Shown here piece after piece: positions 18,786 through 27,528 of a DNA stretch of 64,000 nt (its first letter is position 1; every line of letters starts with the position of its first letter). This stretch comes from Mucilaginibacter aurantiaciroseus (GTDB lineage Bacteria; Bacteroidota; Bacteroidia; Sphingobacteriales; Sphingobacteriaceae). Position numbers and translations under genes: made by a program. Below the pieces are notes generated by a model. It ran no database searches and was not told the DNA's origin. It worked only from the letters and a program-made list of their open reading frames with translations. The stretch is taken from positions 992,001 through 1,056,000 of the forward strand of contig NZ_JAMXOF010000002.1 of the NCBI RefSeq assembly GCF_024055595.1, in the 5' to 3' direction.

Positions 18786-18857
18786 AATCTTCTATAAGAG
18801 GATGCAAATTTGGTACCGGCATGGATTGGGCAGTTGCTTATTTCGATAAACCATAAA

Positions 18858-19332
18858 ATGAATAGCTACGATTGAATGGTTGCAATTAACAGAAAAGAAG
18901 CACATTTAAATTTTAAATGCACCCAGTAATCAAACCGGGTTACCAGAAAATGCAATAGAAAAAGACTGGTGGGTAACCTTCGCATTAAAATCGGCGTTCA
19001 TTACAGCATGGTCTATAAGGGTAGCACCTCTTTAAGCAAGTCATGAGATTTGATAGAACGGTTATCAGAAGATATTGATCTCCATTGACCGTGAAGTGCC
19101 GGGATGCTTAGGGGTATAGATTATTAATTTGCCTGGGCCATCACAAATCAATTTTATCCCGCCTAAAGGCATATTGCTTATTAGGGAAGAAGATTACAGA
19201 CTGACGCGAAACAGCATGATATATGGAAAGGCAGTTGATTTTAAAGAACTTATTAACCGGATGAATGAATTAACGGAGCGGTTTAGAAAAATGGCTGAGT
19301 TTTGCAACTCTATTAAAACCACCCTTATCTAA
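18858..19332 (+). pseudogene. AbiEii-type nucleotidyltransferase toxin, decayed
   Basis: From the ATG at 18858 the frame shifts at once. The next frame reads TIEWLQLTEKKHI, a stop, then TGLPENAIEKDWWVTFALK, the usual N-terminal helix of AbiEii toxins. A further shift gives MVYKGSTSLSKS, a stop, then DLIERLSEDIDL, matching the nucleotidyltransferase motifs (GGTSLSK and SEDIDL). Text resumes after a deletion with PPKGILLIREEDYRLTRNSM and FKELINRMNELTERFRKM, the C-terminal end of the family. Several stops, frame changes and a missing middle show it is dead. Type IV AbiE systems give phage-induced growth arrest. Confidence 0.72.
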
Positions 19333-19416
19333 TTTTTTGTTTATTTTTCATAATATTTAAGTTTTTTTTGGCATAATTCTAATACCTGACTTTTAGTTAA
19401 GTAGCTTCTATCTGCC

Positions 19417-19764
19417 TTGGAAGAAAACTTTAAATCCAAAGAATACTTTAAATCTTTCTTACGTTTTAAGCGGCGGGAACACCCCTATGACATCGGTATG
19501 CCTTTTTCATGGTGCCCCGGACATTACGACTGCCACTTCCTGAATACAATTTATGAGCGTAATGAAAGTGAGTTCGATGCATTCTACCATTACCACCTGT
19601 CCTATTTTCTAAACTCAATCGTGGTGACGAAGAACCGGAGTTTTTCAGGCATGTTTGGGATATTATCCCAGACGGTATTGCCAAGCTGATTGACGATGAT
19701 AAAATCGATTCAAAACCAAACACGAATGAACTAATAAACAAAAACTGCACTTGCGGACTTTTGT
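19417..19764 (+). pseudogene. Unidentified broken gene
   Basis: The frame from 19417 is open to 19689, while coding-like text continues in another frame to 19764 (EFFRHVWDIIPDGIAKLIDD, then DSKPNTNELINKN). This suggests one gene interrupted by a frameshift near 19630. I do not recognise the family. Confidence 0.4.
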
Positions 19765-20035
19765 AGCCTATTTGGGTAATGTAGACCAGTTTAATGCTCG
19801 CCCCTCACAGATCGTCATAGCGGAAAAAGGTGCAATCATTGCCCGGCAGCAACAACAGATTGCAGAATATCAGCAACAATTACAGGAACTGAACAAATTG
19901 GAAGTCAAACAAAAGGTCATGGTGGAAGAAAGCCACCTAATTAATAAGCCAAGACAGGGCGAAGTTAAGAAATGCCTGAAAAGTCTTGCGGTAAGTAGTA
20001 CCGCAAGACTCCGGGCTAAAGCCCGGATAAAGTAA
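19751..20035 (+). CDS. Hypothetical coiled-coil protein, 3' end inside a palindrome cluster
   Basis: The 94-residue frame has a Gln-rich coiled coil (residues about 30-60: ARQQQQIAEYQQQLQELNKL). Its last 20 codons run through a perfect 12-bp hairpin and other palindromes, so the natural C-terminus has probably been replaced by repeat sequence. Function unknown; likely a remnant. Confidence 0.35.
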   Translation: MRTFVAYLGNVDQFNARPSQIVIAEKGAIIARQQQQIAEYQQQLQELNKLEVKQKVMVEESHLINKPRQGEVKKCLKSLAVSSTARLRAKARIK

Positions 20036-20104
20036 AAAGCGGTAAGATGGCAAGGTACAAATCCCGGAAACGAATTATCCGGGACTCACAATGGGCTTAA
20101 GCCC
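19982..20104. repeat. Cluster of four palindromes (REP-like)
   Basis: Four perfect hairpins in 123 bases: 19982-19993/19999-20010 (12 bp), 20011-20017/20020-20026 (CCGGGCT/AGCCCGG), 20062-20068/20078-20084 (TCCCGGA/TCCGGGA) and GGGCTTAAGCCC at 20093-20104. No T tract follows, so this is more like a repetitive extragenic palindrome than a terminator. Confidence 0.7.
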
Positions 20105-20225
20105 CTATGTAGGAGCTGGTTATGTTTTGGTGTTACTAAAATTTGCTGCTCCCATTCATGGGAAGATTTTTAAGACAAAAAAAGCTGTTGCAATATTTGA
20201 GAGAAGTGTTTTAAAATTAATTCCG

Positions 20226-20960
20226 TTAAATAGTGCTATTTTCTACAATGACACGAATCTTTTTATCAAGTTCAGTTACAGTTAGTTCTAACATGCTAAT
20301 AATTTCTTCATTATAAGCGTAAGATTCGTCTTTCCAAATATCCATAAGTCCAATAATGGAGGCGACCGGCTTTCTCATTTCGTGCGACTGCATATAAGCG
20401 ATTGCACTCAATTTATTAATCAATTGCTTCTCATAAAAAATATTTGAAATTGAAAAAACTATGGTTAAAAGTATTGCCGATGCAACGTTTGAATACATTA
20501 TCTGTTTAGCTACAGGAGTAGAAATGTTTTCAATAGAAGAAAATGTGTGCCCCACATAGAAACAAATGGCAAATGAGGTCAAAACGGCGAAAAAAAGTAA
20601 AACAAACTCCAATTGACTTGCAGTTTTATTATCAACCACAATCGGAATGACAACCGTTAAGGGGAAAAAATAAAAATATTGTCCTGTTGATGAGCCCTCA
20701 ACGAACGAACTTATAATAAGTAATATACAAACGGCGGCAATAATCAGGACATGCGTATTAAATATTATTTTAAAAAACTGCAGCGTAAGGATAGAGGCAA
20801 CGCTGATGGAAAAACATCCTACCATAATTGCAGAGAGACTCAAACCAAGGGTGTGGAAGTAGATTGCGATGCCGATGCTTATCGTTAAACCAATCAACCC
20901 TAATTGCAACGTCCGGGTTGGAGTATTTTTTAGACTGCCGATTTGATTATTTTTTTTCAT
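20226..20960 (-). CDS. Membrane protein with HisKA domain but no ATPase domain
   Basis: The 244-residue protein has about six hydrophobic segments (residues 20-190, first one LGLIGLTISIGIAIYFHTLG), then a HisKA dimerisation helix with the phosphoacceptor motif MQSHEMRKPVASIIG, His193. It ends with ELDKKIRVIVENSTI directly after the HisKA domain; no HATPase_c module is present in any frame below. The clean ending suggests a natural HisKA-only form, which could be phosphorylated in trans or act as a dimerisation partner. It is divergent from nothing obvious and lies inside the ssrA island. Confidence 0.75.
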   Translation of the reverse strand: MKKNNQIGSLKNTPTRTLQLGLIGLTISIGIAIYFHTLGLSLSAIMVGCFSISVASILTLQFFKIIFNTHVLIIAAVCILLIISSFVEGSSTGQYFYFFPLTVVIPIVVDNKTASQLEFVLLFFAVLTSFAICFYVGHTFSSIENISTPVAKQIMYSNVASAILLTIVFSISNIFYEKQLINKLSAIAYMQSHEMRKPVASIIGLMDIWKDESYAYNEEIISMLELTVTELDKKIRVIVENSTI

Positions 20961-21199
20961 ATGCTATTCAAACTCTTTTATACGTAGTTCAACAAAAAAA
21001 AGATTTTTAGTTTTTCTTTTTCAGGCAGTTGCGGTAATGAAAACACAATAAAAATCAAGGAAAGTGTTGGACTAACGTTGGATTAAAAAAAATAAAGTTT
21101 TAGATTTTAATCTAAAATACTGATTGTCAGGTGTTTAATAACGGATTCGAATCTGGCTTCTCGCATGCCAAGCATTTTTAGCGAAGTAATTTTACTGCT
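20961..21199. other. Intergenic, AT-rich, no gene
   Basis: It includes an AT palindrome (TTTTAGATTTTAATCTAAAA, about 21099-21118). Nothing else recognised. Confidence 0.4.
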
Positions 21200-21331
21200 T
21201 CAATTAGCCAGTTTTAGCTTTAATAATTGCATATCCTCACTCACTTTTGAATCTAGTATTTTGGCGTAATGCTGCGTTGTCCTGATGTTTTTATGACCGA
21301 GCATGTTATTTACACTTTTAATAGATACACC
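21200..21331 (-). pseudogene. Tyrosine recombinase, C-terminal fragment
   Basis: The minus strand reads GVSIKSVNNMLGHKNIRTTQ then HYAKILDSKVSEDMQLLKLK and a stop at 21200. This is the end of the catalytic domain with the LGH motif and the nucleophile Tyr (HYAKI). Everything upstream is missing. It has the same strand as the N-terminal integrase piece at 26157-26788 and may be its separated tail. Confidence 0.85.
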
Positions 21332-21378
21332 GGGGTGCCGTGTCGGTTTTTTGCCTTGTAGTGAAAATATATTGTTAA

Positions 21379-21616
21379 TTGGAAATAAGCCAGCAAGCTG
21401 TTTTTAAAATTGAACAGAGTGTGGAAGTTGAGGAAGATGCATTTAATATTATTTGTAATACATACATAAATTGATAACTCAGCGCCGCTAAATTATCAAT
21501 GTTCATTTAATCCAATTGATAAAATCGTCGAACTTTATAACTAAAAGGTTGCTTTGTTAGAAAGGCTGTTGCAGACTGAGCGTGAAAAAAACCAATTGTT
21601 GAAAGTGCAAAAATAA
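21379..21616 (+). pseudogene. XRE-type HTH regulator, decayed
   Basis: The text LEISQQAVFKIEQSVEVEED matches the recognition helix of Bacteroidota XRE regulators (usually MSQQAVSKLEQ). It is followed by AFNIICNTYIN and two stops, then NPIDKIVELYN, a stop, and KVALLERLLQTEREKNQLLK, the C-terminal coiled coil. The N-terminal HTH half is lost. Confidence 0.7.
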
Positions 21617-21815
21617 AATTCTATTTAGAGGAAAACTTTCAGAATAATTGAATTTTAAACGGCTTTAATTGTGAAGAATGACGTTTTAAGGATACCAATA
21701 ATAGTCGGCCTTGTCAAAATTCTATTATAGAAGTGAAATGTTGTAAAAGCCACAACTATTATTTCGATGAAATAAATACTAAGTTAAAATGTGAGCGAAT
21801 TTTTGGCAAAAAAAT

Positions 21816-21861
21816 ATAACAACGAAGACCAGTTAATTATTTAACTGGTCTTCGTTGTTAT
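21816..21861 (-). terminator. Long perfect hairpin, terminator of the small lipoprotein gene
   Basis: A perfect 21-bp stem (21816-21836 with 21841-21861) with a TTAT loop. On the minus strand it is followed by ATTTTTTT. It ends 33 bases after the lipoprotein stop. Confidence 0.9.
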
Positions 21862-21893
21862 ACGCTACTTTTAGTAAGTAAAGCGATAAATTT

Positions 21894-22268
21894 TTAGTAT
21901 TTACCTGGTGCGGCGGGTAAGTCATAATTCAGCTTAACCTCCGTTTTATTATCGCCATTAGCATCGGCATCAGATCCTGTTGCAACAATTGCGTCGTCAA
22001 CATAAATAGTCCCGGTTAAAACACTTGTGCCACTTCCTTTAGCATTCAATTTGATGTTTGAGGCCGATGCCACATAAAGTGTGGTATCATGCGTTCCGGT
22101 AAATGGAGTAGATACTGATTTATCGGATGAATTTATAGTTATTTTAAACTGATCTACAGCAGTGCCGCTTACAACATATTTAACTTTGTAGGTGCCTTTA
22201 TTATTATCACTTTTTTTACAAGAATAAATAGAAAGTAATACCATCGATGATACGATTATTTTTTTCAT
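21894..22268 (-). CDS. Small lipoprotein, MmpS-like fold likely
   Basis: The 124-residue product has a lipoprotein signal (LLSIYSC, Cys17) and then a beta-rich domain with YKVKYVVSGTAVDQFKITIN, TGTHDTTLYV and LTGTIYVDDAIVATG. This resembles the small immunoglobulin-like MmpS family seen as envelope lipoproteins in Bacteroidota. The role is unknown. It has its own strong terminator and lies alone in the island. Confidence 0.75.
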   Translation of the reverse strand: MKKIIVSSMVLLSIYSCKKSDNNKGTYKVKYVVSGTAVDQFKITINSSDKSVSTPFTGTHDTTLYVASASNIKLNAKGSGTSVLTGTIYVDDAIVATGSDADANGDNKTEVKLNYDLPAAPGKY

Positions 22269-22575
22269 AATAGAATAATGTTAAGATATTGTTAATTCCA
22301 ACCATGTTAAAACGCATTATGGCACTTTTTGTTTGATAATAAACTATTTTAGTGAAGAAGGCGATAAAATATACCGTTAATTAAAAGAGCCGAAGTTATT
22401 ACTTAATCACACCATGTTTGTGATGCTTTTCCACTGTCTATCTTCTTTTTTAAGTCTTTTTCATCGATCTTGCGTTCTTTTTTATCTACCTCTTCCCATT
22501 TTTTATTCCAGTGTTTGGAGTACTTATTCAACCTGCATAATCCTTATTTTGTTATTGATAAAAGGGTCTGTCTAA
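22269..22575. other. Intergenic with a possible small coding remnant
   Basis: On the minus strand about 22403-22540 reads NKKWEEVDKKERKIDEKDL and KASQTWCD before a stop. It looks protein-like but has no start codon, and I do not recognise it. Otherwise nothing. Confidence 0.25.
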
Positions 22576-22947
22576 CCACCCGCTTGATAAGCAAATGCCA
22601 ACGATTTTTTAAAGTTCTTTATGTATTTAAAAGCAAAGTTATTAGCACAATTGCGTTCTTAACGGAGATAAAACTCGTAATTGGTAATAAAATCATGGCC
22701 TATTTTTTTAGTCTCTATATCCGACGCTTTTTATTGCCACTGCAAATATTCTTGGGTGTGTTTTAGTGAGGTTTGATAGCGAATCGACGTACATGCGGCA
22801 TATTCTTTACCAACTAATGTGGCAACTTTCTTATTGTGTTCCTTAAATATGTCAATAAGCATTCTTGTTTTTTCGCTTTACGCAATAATTTATTCCTAAA
22901 AGTTTCAGCAGTAATACTGCTTTTTACTTCGGTCAATTGACGGTGCG
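22576..22947 (-). repeat. Direct repeat copy A of an integrase segment
   Basis: This 372-base block is nearly identical (about 96 percent by eye) to 26181-26553 and encodes, on the minus strand, the same core-binding part of a tyrosine recombinase with stops and frame changes. It lacks the 5' part found beside copy B. Confidence 0.85.
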
Positions 22948-23328
22948 GATATTCCGGAAGGCTTGACTAGGCGATTCCGTAGGATGTAGAGCACCGATTT
23001 GTGTAACCACTTTAGAAAATGGCAATTAATAATCAATGAACTAACATGGTCAAAGTGTTTCTGAACCAACCGTTCGCTATTTCGGAACGAGGTGATTAAT
23101 GGTTCCGGAATATCCAACTTGCCCTAATAATAGTAGGATTTAATGTGCAATCTTTAAACCTCATGTATGAACGTTTTGATAATATGGAGTATATTTTTAA
23201 TTAAATTTATAACATAAAGTCAGTTCTTTCGTAAAAGTCTATTGGTGTTAATATCAGGGAACGGTACCGTTGTTACGATACGGCAGGAAATTCAAAGGCA
23301 AAAAAACCTAATTCTATTTTTCTATTGA
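22948..23328. other. Intergenic, no convincing gene
   Basis: A 70-residue minus-strand frame (22905-23117) starts here but overlaps the repeat and has no recognised family. The stretch includes the promoter region of the TPR kinase gene. Confidence 0.4.
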
Positions 23329-25533
23329 ATGAAAACAAAAATATGGCTAAGTATTTTATCGCTTTTTTTTGGTAATTGGTGCTGGGCATATCACTATAAG
23401 GTTGAACCGGATAGCCTGCGGAACGAATTACTTAAATCGATAGCTGGTAAAAAACAGTTAAATGATACTGCCCATGTAAACACATTAAATAAACTAGCCG
23501 TCGCCTATACCTCCAGCTACCCTGATAGTACCATTTATTACGGGCAAATGGCTACCCGTTTATCCCGCGATATAAGCTATAGCAAGGGTATCGCGGATGG
23601 CTTACTGGCCTCAACCACCGTATACATCAACCAATCAAAATATGCTACGGTCATAAAAAACCTGAAAGAAAGCATGACCTTGTACAACAAGGAAAATGAC
23701 TTATTGGGCATCAGCAATTGTTATAAGCTTTACGGCAATTTGTATTACCAGTCAAGTGCCTATGATAAAGCTTTAATCTTTTATAATAAGACCCTATCAA
23801 TAAAACTTAAAATTAATGATTTGGCGGGTTTATCCCGCTTATATTTAAGCATGGGCAACAATTATGATAACCTTGGACACCCATCCACAGCGCTTGATTA
23901 CTATTTTAAGGCACTTAATATCGATACTAAGCTTCATAACAAGAAAGCTATATCTGCAGATTATAATAACATCGGCGTTATGCTGCAAAACATGGAGATC
24001 TATCCGCAGGCGCTTTCTTATTTTACCCAGGCCTTAAAAACATGGACAAAAATGCACTCCGATGGTGGCATCTCTGTAGCCAAACAAAATATCGGCGAAG
24101 TGTTAATTGCCCAGGGAAAGTATGATGAAGGGATTAAGTACCTCACAGATGCACTTGCTATTAATCAAAAACAGGATGACAAGGATGGTATCAGTTCGGG
24201 CTATAATGATTTGGGCTTATGTTATATTTACAAAAAGCAAAATCAAAAGGCATTAAGTTACCTACAACAGGCATTAAAAGTATCATCAGATAATAAGATA
24301 GATTATAACAAGGCAGCGACGCTGATCAATATTGCCTTGTATTACAACGTAAACCACGACTATTCCAAGGCATATAATTTTGCGCGGCAGGCCAAAATTC
24401 TTGCCGATCATATAGGCAGTGTTTTATTGCGTACTAATGCTGCTGTTCAATTGATTGAAACGCTTGGCGGGTTGAAATTATACGAGAAGGCGTTTATGGC
24501 CCAAAAGGATTTCGAAAAAATGAAGCGTACTTTCAAAAAGGACGAAAGTATTCAGAAGTTTACCTTATACATTACCGAATATAACTATGCCGAAAAACAA
24601 CGGCAGCAAATCTTACAGCAAAAGGCAAGCGCATTATTGTATCAGCAAAAACTGCATGATAAGGATTTGTTAAACATTATATTTTTTGTCATTATAGCCG
24701 CGGCATTGTTAATCGCTCTTATGTATTACCGGCAAAAGCAGCAGCAATTGCAGATAAATGCTCAGCTTAAGAACAAAAACAATGAGGTTTTAGAACAAAA
24801 GGTCAATATAGACCAGCAGGCCGACAAGTTAAATGACCTTAATAAGTTAAAAGATAAGCTGATATCCATTTTAGCGCATGACCTGCGATCGCCGTTAAGC
24901 ACTTTGCGCGGCTTATTCGATCTCCTGTCCGACGAATCCATCAGTCACCAGGAAATGCTGAAAATGATTCCAACGGTGATACGAAAGCTTGACTATACAT
25001 CCGATTTCTTAGATACGCTTTTGTTCTGGATAAATAGCCAGCTGGAAAACTTCAACAGCTCAGGCAAAAGTTTTTTAATTTACGATGTAATCCAATCAGA
25101 AGTTCGAGATCAGACCGAACAGGCTTTATTAAAAAATATAACTATGGTATGCGGCAGCAATTATGAATTACGGGCGCTGGCCGACCCTAATTCCATCAGG
25201 ATAGTGATTCGGAATTTAATTACCAATGCCATCAAATTTTCGGGAGGAGGCGATGTTATTGAAGTCTCGGTAATTGAGCAAGATGAAAATGCGATGGTAT
25301 CTGTGACAGATACCGGCGTGGGTATGTCGGCGGCGCGGGTAAACAAGCTTTTTAAAAGTCAGGTAGACAGCAAATCAGGCACACTCAATGAATCTGGTAC
25401 CGGCATGGGGCTGTTGCTTTGTAAAGACCTGATCGAAAACTGTAATGGCCGCATTTGGGTAACCAGCGAAGAAGGCGTTGGCACCAAATTCTTTTTTGTG
25501 ATTCCGTTGCAAATGGTTGCAAACATCTATTGA
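23329..25533 (+). CDS. TPR-containing sensor histidine kinase
   Basis: The 734-residue protein has an N-terminal signal sequence (IWLSILSLFFGNWCWAYHY), about six to seven TPR repeats (about residues 60-390, e.g. ALIFYNKTLSIKLKINDLAG), one membrane helix (about 446-466), a coiled coil, then HisKA with ILAHDLRSPLSTLRGL (phosphoacceptor His517) and a full HATPase_c domain with NLITNAIKFSGGG, VTDTGVGMS and GTGMGLLLCKDLIE. The TPR part is periplasmic and likely binds a protein or ligand. No intact response regulator is adjacent; only a receiver fragment lies downstream (25916-26045, other strand). It is the only large intact gene of the island. Confidence 0.92.
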   Translation: MKTKIWLSILSLFFGNWCWAYHYKVEPDSLRNELLKSIAGKKQLNDTAHVNTLNKLAVAYTSSYPDSTIYYGQMATRLSRDISYSKGIADGLLASTTVYINQSKYATVIKNLKESMTLYNKENDLLGISNCYKLYGNLYYQSSAYDKALIFYNKTLSIKLKINDLAGLSRLYLSMGNNYDNLGHPSTALDYYFKALNIDTKLHNKKAISADYNNIGVMLQNMEIYPQALSYFTQALKTWTKMHSDGGISVAKQNIGEVLIAQGKYDEGIKYLTDALAINQKQDDKDGISSGYNDLGLCYIYKKQNQKALSYLQQALKVSSDNKIDYNKAATLINIALYYNVNHDYSKAYNFARQAKILADHIGSVLLRTNAAVQLIETLGGLKLYEKAFMAQKDFEKMKRTFKKDESIQKFTLYITEYNYAEKQRQQILQQKASALLYQQKLHDKDLLNIIFFVIIAAALLIALMYYRQKQQQLQINAQLKNKNNEVLEQKVNIDQQADKLNDLNKLKDKLISILAHDLRSPLSTLRGLFDLLSDESISHQEMLKMIPTVIRKLDYTSDFLDTLLFWINSQLENFNSSGKSFLIYDVIQSEVRDQTEQALLKNITMVCGSNYELRALADPNSIRIVIRNLITNAIKFSGGGDVIEVSVIEQDENAMVSVTDTGVGMSAARVNKLFKSQVDSKSGTLNESGTGMGLLLCKDLIENCNGRIWVTSEEGVGTKFFFVIPLQMVANIY

Positions 25534-25915
25534 ACCGACATCCAAACTATAGATTTAACTGAGTAAGCTGGCCAATGAAACTTATTATTACGAATAAACA
25601 AATCTATTGCTAGGGTAGTTTGGGCAAAGCTTCAGGCAAGTTAGATTTGGTGACCAAATCATCCAAATTAATGATGAATTGTATGAAACAATAGATTTAA
25701 ATTTAATTCTTCGTTATTAGCCACATTGTTTTACTTTAATAGGAGGGACAATCTAATGCCATTTTTAGTTAGATGTACCATAATTATTATGGTAATGCTA
25801 CCTTTTGTAAAAGCTTATAAATATCGAAGTGTTTTAATTTATAATAAAGGCGTCAGAATCAATTACGATTTCTATTAAATTAGACTGTCTACAGATTACA
25901 ATATTTTTCAACTTT
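25534..25915. other. Intergenic, nothing recognised
   Basis: Includes a small palindrome CCATAATTATTATGG (about 25779-25793). No gene or RNA recognised. Confidence 0.4.
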
Positions 25916-26045
25916 TTATAAAAGCTCATCCATATCGAAAGGTTTACAAATGAAATCGTCAGCATTTGCATTTGTGGCTATTTCTTGGACATCCCCGTTT
26001 GCAGAAATTAAAATTATGCGTATATGTTTAGTTTGACCAAGTAAA
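25916..26045 (-). pseudogene. Response regulator receiver fragment
   Basis: The minus strand reads RIILISANGDVQEIATNANA then DDFICKPFDMDELL and a stop at 25916. This is the last third of a receiver domain with the conserved Lys-Pro (CKPF). The phosphoacceptor part and any start are missing. Confidence 0.75.
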
Positions 26046-26156
26046 TGAATTAAATATTTAATAAGGGATTTTTATAATTAAGGTCGCTTTTCCAAGTTTG
26101 CAAATTGAATTAGCTGTAGTACAATTACCGCTGTATGTTAGGTTTTTTTAGTTTTG

Positions 26157-26788
26157 TTAAATTCGCACACCATTGTCTGCCCACCCGCTTGATAAGCAAA
26201 TGCCAACGATTTTTTTAAAGTTCTTTATGTATTTAAAAGCAGAGTTATTAGCATAATTGCGTTCTTAACGGCGATAAAACTCGTAGTTGGTAATAAAATC
26301 ATGGCCTATTTTTTTAGTATCTATATCCGACGCTTTGTATTGCCACTGCAAATATTCTTGGTTGTGTTTTAGTGAGGTTTGATAGCGAATCGACGTACCT
26401 GCGGCATATTCTTTACCAACTAATGTGGCAACTTTCTTATTGTGTTCCTTAAATATGTCAATAAGCATTCTTGTTTTTTCGCTTTACCCAATAATTTATT
26501 CCTAAAAGTTTCAGCAGTAATACTGCTTTTTACTTCGGTCAATTGACGGTGCGCTTCACAAACCTGTGATTGCAGGTTGTACAAATAAGCATTCAAAGAT
26601 TTAATTTCTTCTTTAGTACCTTTAAATCGTTCTGCAATGCTGTTCCATAATGATGGTTCACATTCACGCCCGGATGTAGTTTCGGCTCGTTATCCGTTTA
26701 TGGTTAAACGTAAATAGATTGGAACACGGCTATTTTCGTAATTTTCTGGCTTTTTCAAATAGAAAAGCAAACTGAAATTAGTTTTCAT
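26157..26788 (-). pseudogene. Tyrosine recombinase N-terminal part, decayed, next to ssrA
   Basis: From the ATG at 26788 the minus strand reads NFSLLFYLKKPENYENSRVP and IYLRLTING, the arm-binding domain of Bacteroidota element integrases, then a stop. It continues FKGTKEEIKSLNAYLYNLQS, AETFRNKLLG, a frameshift, then IDIFKEHNKKVATLVGKEYA and TSLKHNQEYLQWQY (core-binding domain), another stop, and NNSAFKYIKNFKKIVGICLS. The catalytic domain is absent. The gene starts 252 bases from the 3' end of tmRNA, the classic place for an ssrA-targeting integrase. Confidence 0.88.
26181..26553 (-). repeat. Direct repeat copy B of the integrase segment
   Basis: Partner of 22576-22947 in the same orientation. 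This copy keeps the upstream integrase sequence and is therefore the likely source of the duplication. Confidence 0.85.
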
Positions 26789-27039
26789 AATGTTTTAGCA
26801 TTAAAAGTGAAACAAAATTAAGCTTGCAATCTGCTGTATACAAGATGTTCATTTATTGAACAGGTTGATAATTTAAATGATAAGCCGTTTTGGTGAGTAA
26901 GGTTTTCAGAAAGTCAACTCACCGAATTACTCACCTTGCAAATGCGAAAAGATGGGTAAATAGTAATATTTGACTATAAAAGAAATGCCTGCAATCCTTT
27001 GATTTGCAGGCATTTCTTTGGTTTTGATACCGAATTAAG
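26789..27039. other. Intergenic between integrase remnant and tmRNA
   Basis: It holds the tmRNA terminator and GTGAGTAAGG...CAACTCACCGAATTACTCACC (about 26893-26936), a set of ACTCACC/GGTGAGT repeats that could be integrase arm sites. Confidence 0.4.
26981..27017 (-). terminator. Terminator of tmRNA
   Basis: A perfect 14-bp stem (26981-26994 with 27004-27017). On the minus strand TTTAT follows. It lies 23 bases beyond the tmRNA 3' end. Confidence 0.85.
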
Positions 27040-27053
27040 TGGAGCCGGAGGGA
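27035..27053 (+). repeat. Right attachment-like repeat (3' end of ssrA)
   Basis: TTAAGTGGAGCCGGAGGGA, 18 of 19 identical to 18491-18509. It covers the acceptor and T-arm end of the tmRNA gene, the usual crossover site of ssrA-specific integrases. Confidence 0.75.
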
Positions 27054-27407
27054 TTCGAACCCTCGTCCAAACATGGTATAAGTAAAGCTTTCTACATGTT
27101 TAGCTGTTATTTAATTGTTGGGACTATGGAAGGTTAACCGCTTACCTGTACCTTAATCCTTAGGTGTTTTGTTTCGCTTGCTTTCCACACCTTAAAGCAG
27201 GCTATTTCCGTTTTTCGATGCCCCGGTTGCCGATCCAACAGAACAGAAAACCGGCGGGACAAAAGCTATGCTAATTCTAAATTAGGCAGCTAAGGCGTAG
27301 TTATTTTCGCCATTTGTAAGTTTGAGCGTTCAGTTTTAAGCGCTAATTCACACAACGCGCTACATGCTTACTTAGTTATCTCCATCCTGTCAATTCCGGT
27401 CGACCCC
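27040..27407 (-). ncRNA. ssrA: Transfer-messenger RNA (tmRNA)
   Basis: On the minus strand the ends pair as a tRNA-like acceptor (GGGGTCG with CGGCTCC, discriminator A; CCA not encoded), with a T arm GAGGG-TTCGAAT-CCCTC close to the 3' end. The internal tag frame encodes NGENNYALAA and a TAA stop, the degradation tag that ends in the standard YALAA. Length is 368 bases, normal for the family. tmRNA with SmpB rescues stalled ribosomes. The gene is intact although an island is inserted at its 3' end. Confidence 0.95.
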
Positions 27408-27443
27408 ATTTTTTTTGAGCCTGCTGTAACAGTTTGCAGAGCA

Positions 27444-27451
27444 CAAATATA
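27444..27451 (-). promoter_or_regulatory. -7 promoter element of ssrA
   Basis: TATATTTG on the minus strand, exact match to TAnnTTTG. Predicted start near 27437, about 30 bases before the mature 5' end. Confidence 0.55.
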
Positions 27452-27528
27452 CAGTATTTTGTTGGCAGTAGGCAGCTTGCAGTTCACATTTAAATATTGT
27501 TTGCTGCCGGCCGCCAACCAAAAAACAC

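Noticed and set aside
22470..22766. 98-residue plus-strand frame
   Set aside because: It lies opposite the integrase duplicate and has AT-rich, non-protein-like composition.
22905..23117. 70-residue minus-strand frame in the island
   Set aside because: It runs out of the duplicated integrase block and has no recognised family or start context.
26893..26936. CRISPR-like ACTCACC repeats
   Set aside because: Only a few short, irregular copies; better explained as integrase arm-type sites or chance. No CRISPR array or cas gene was seen in the window.
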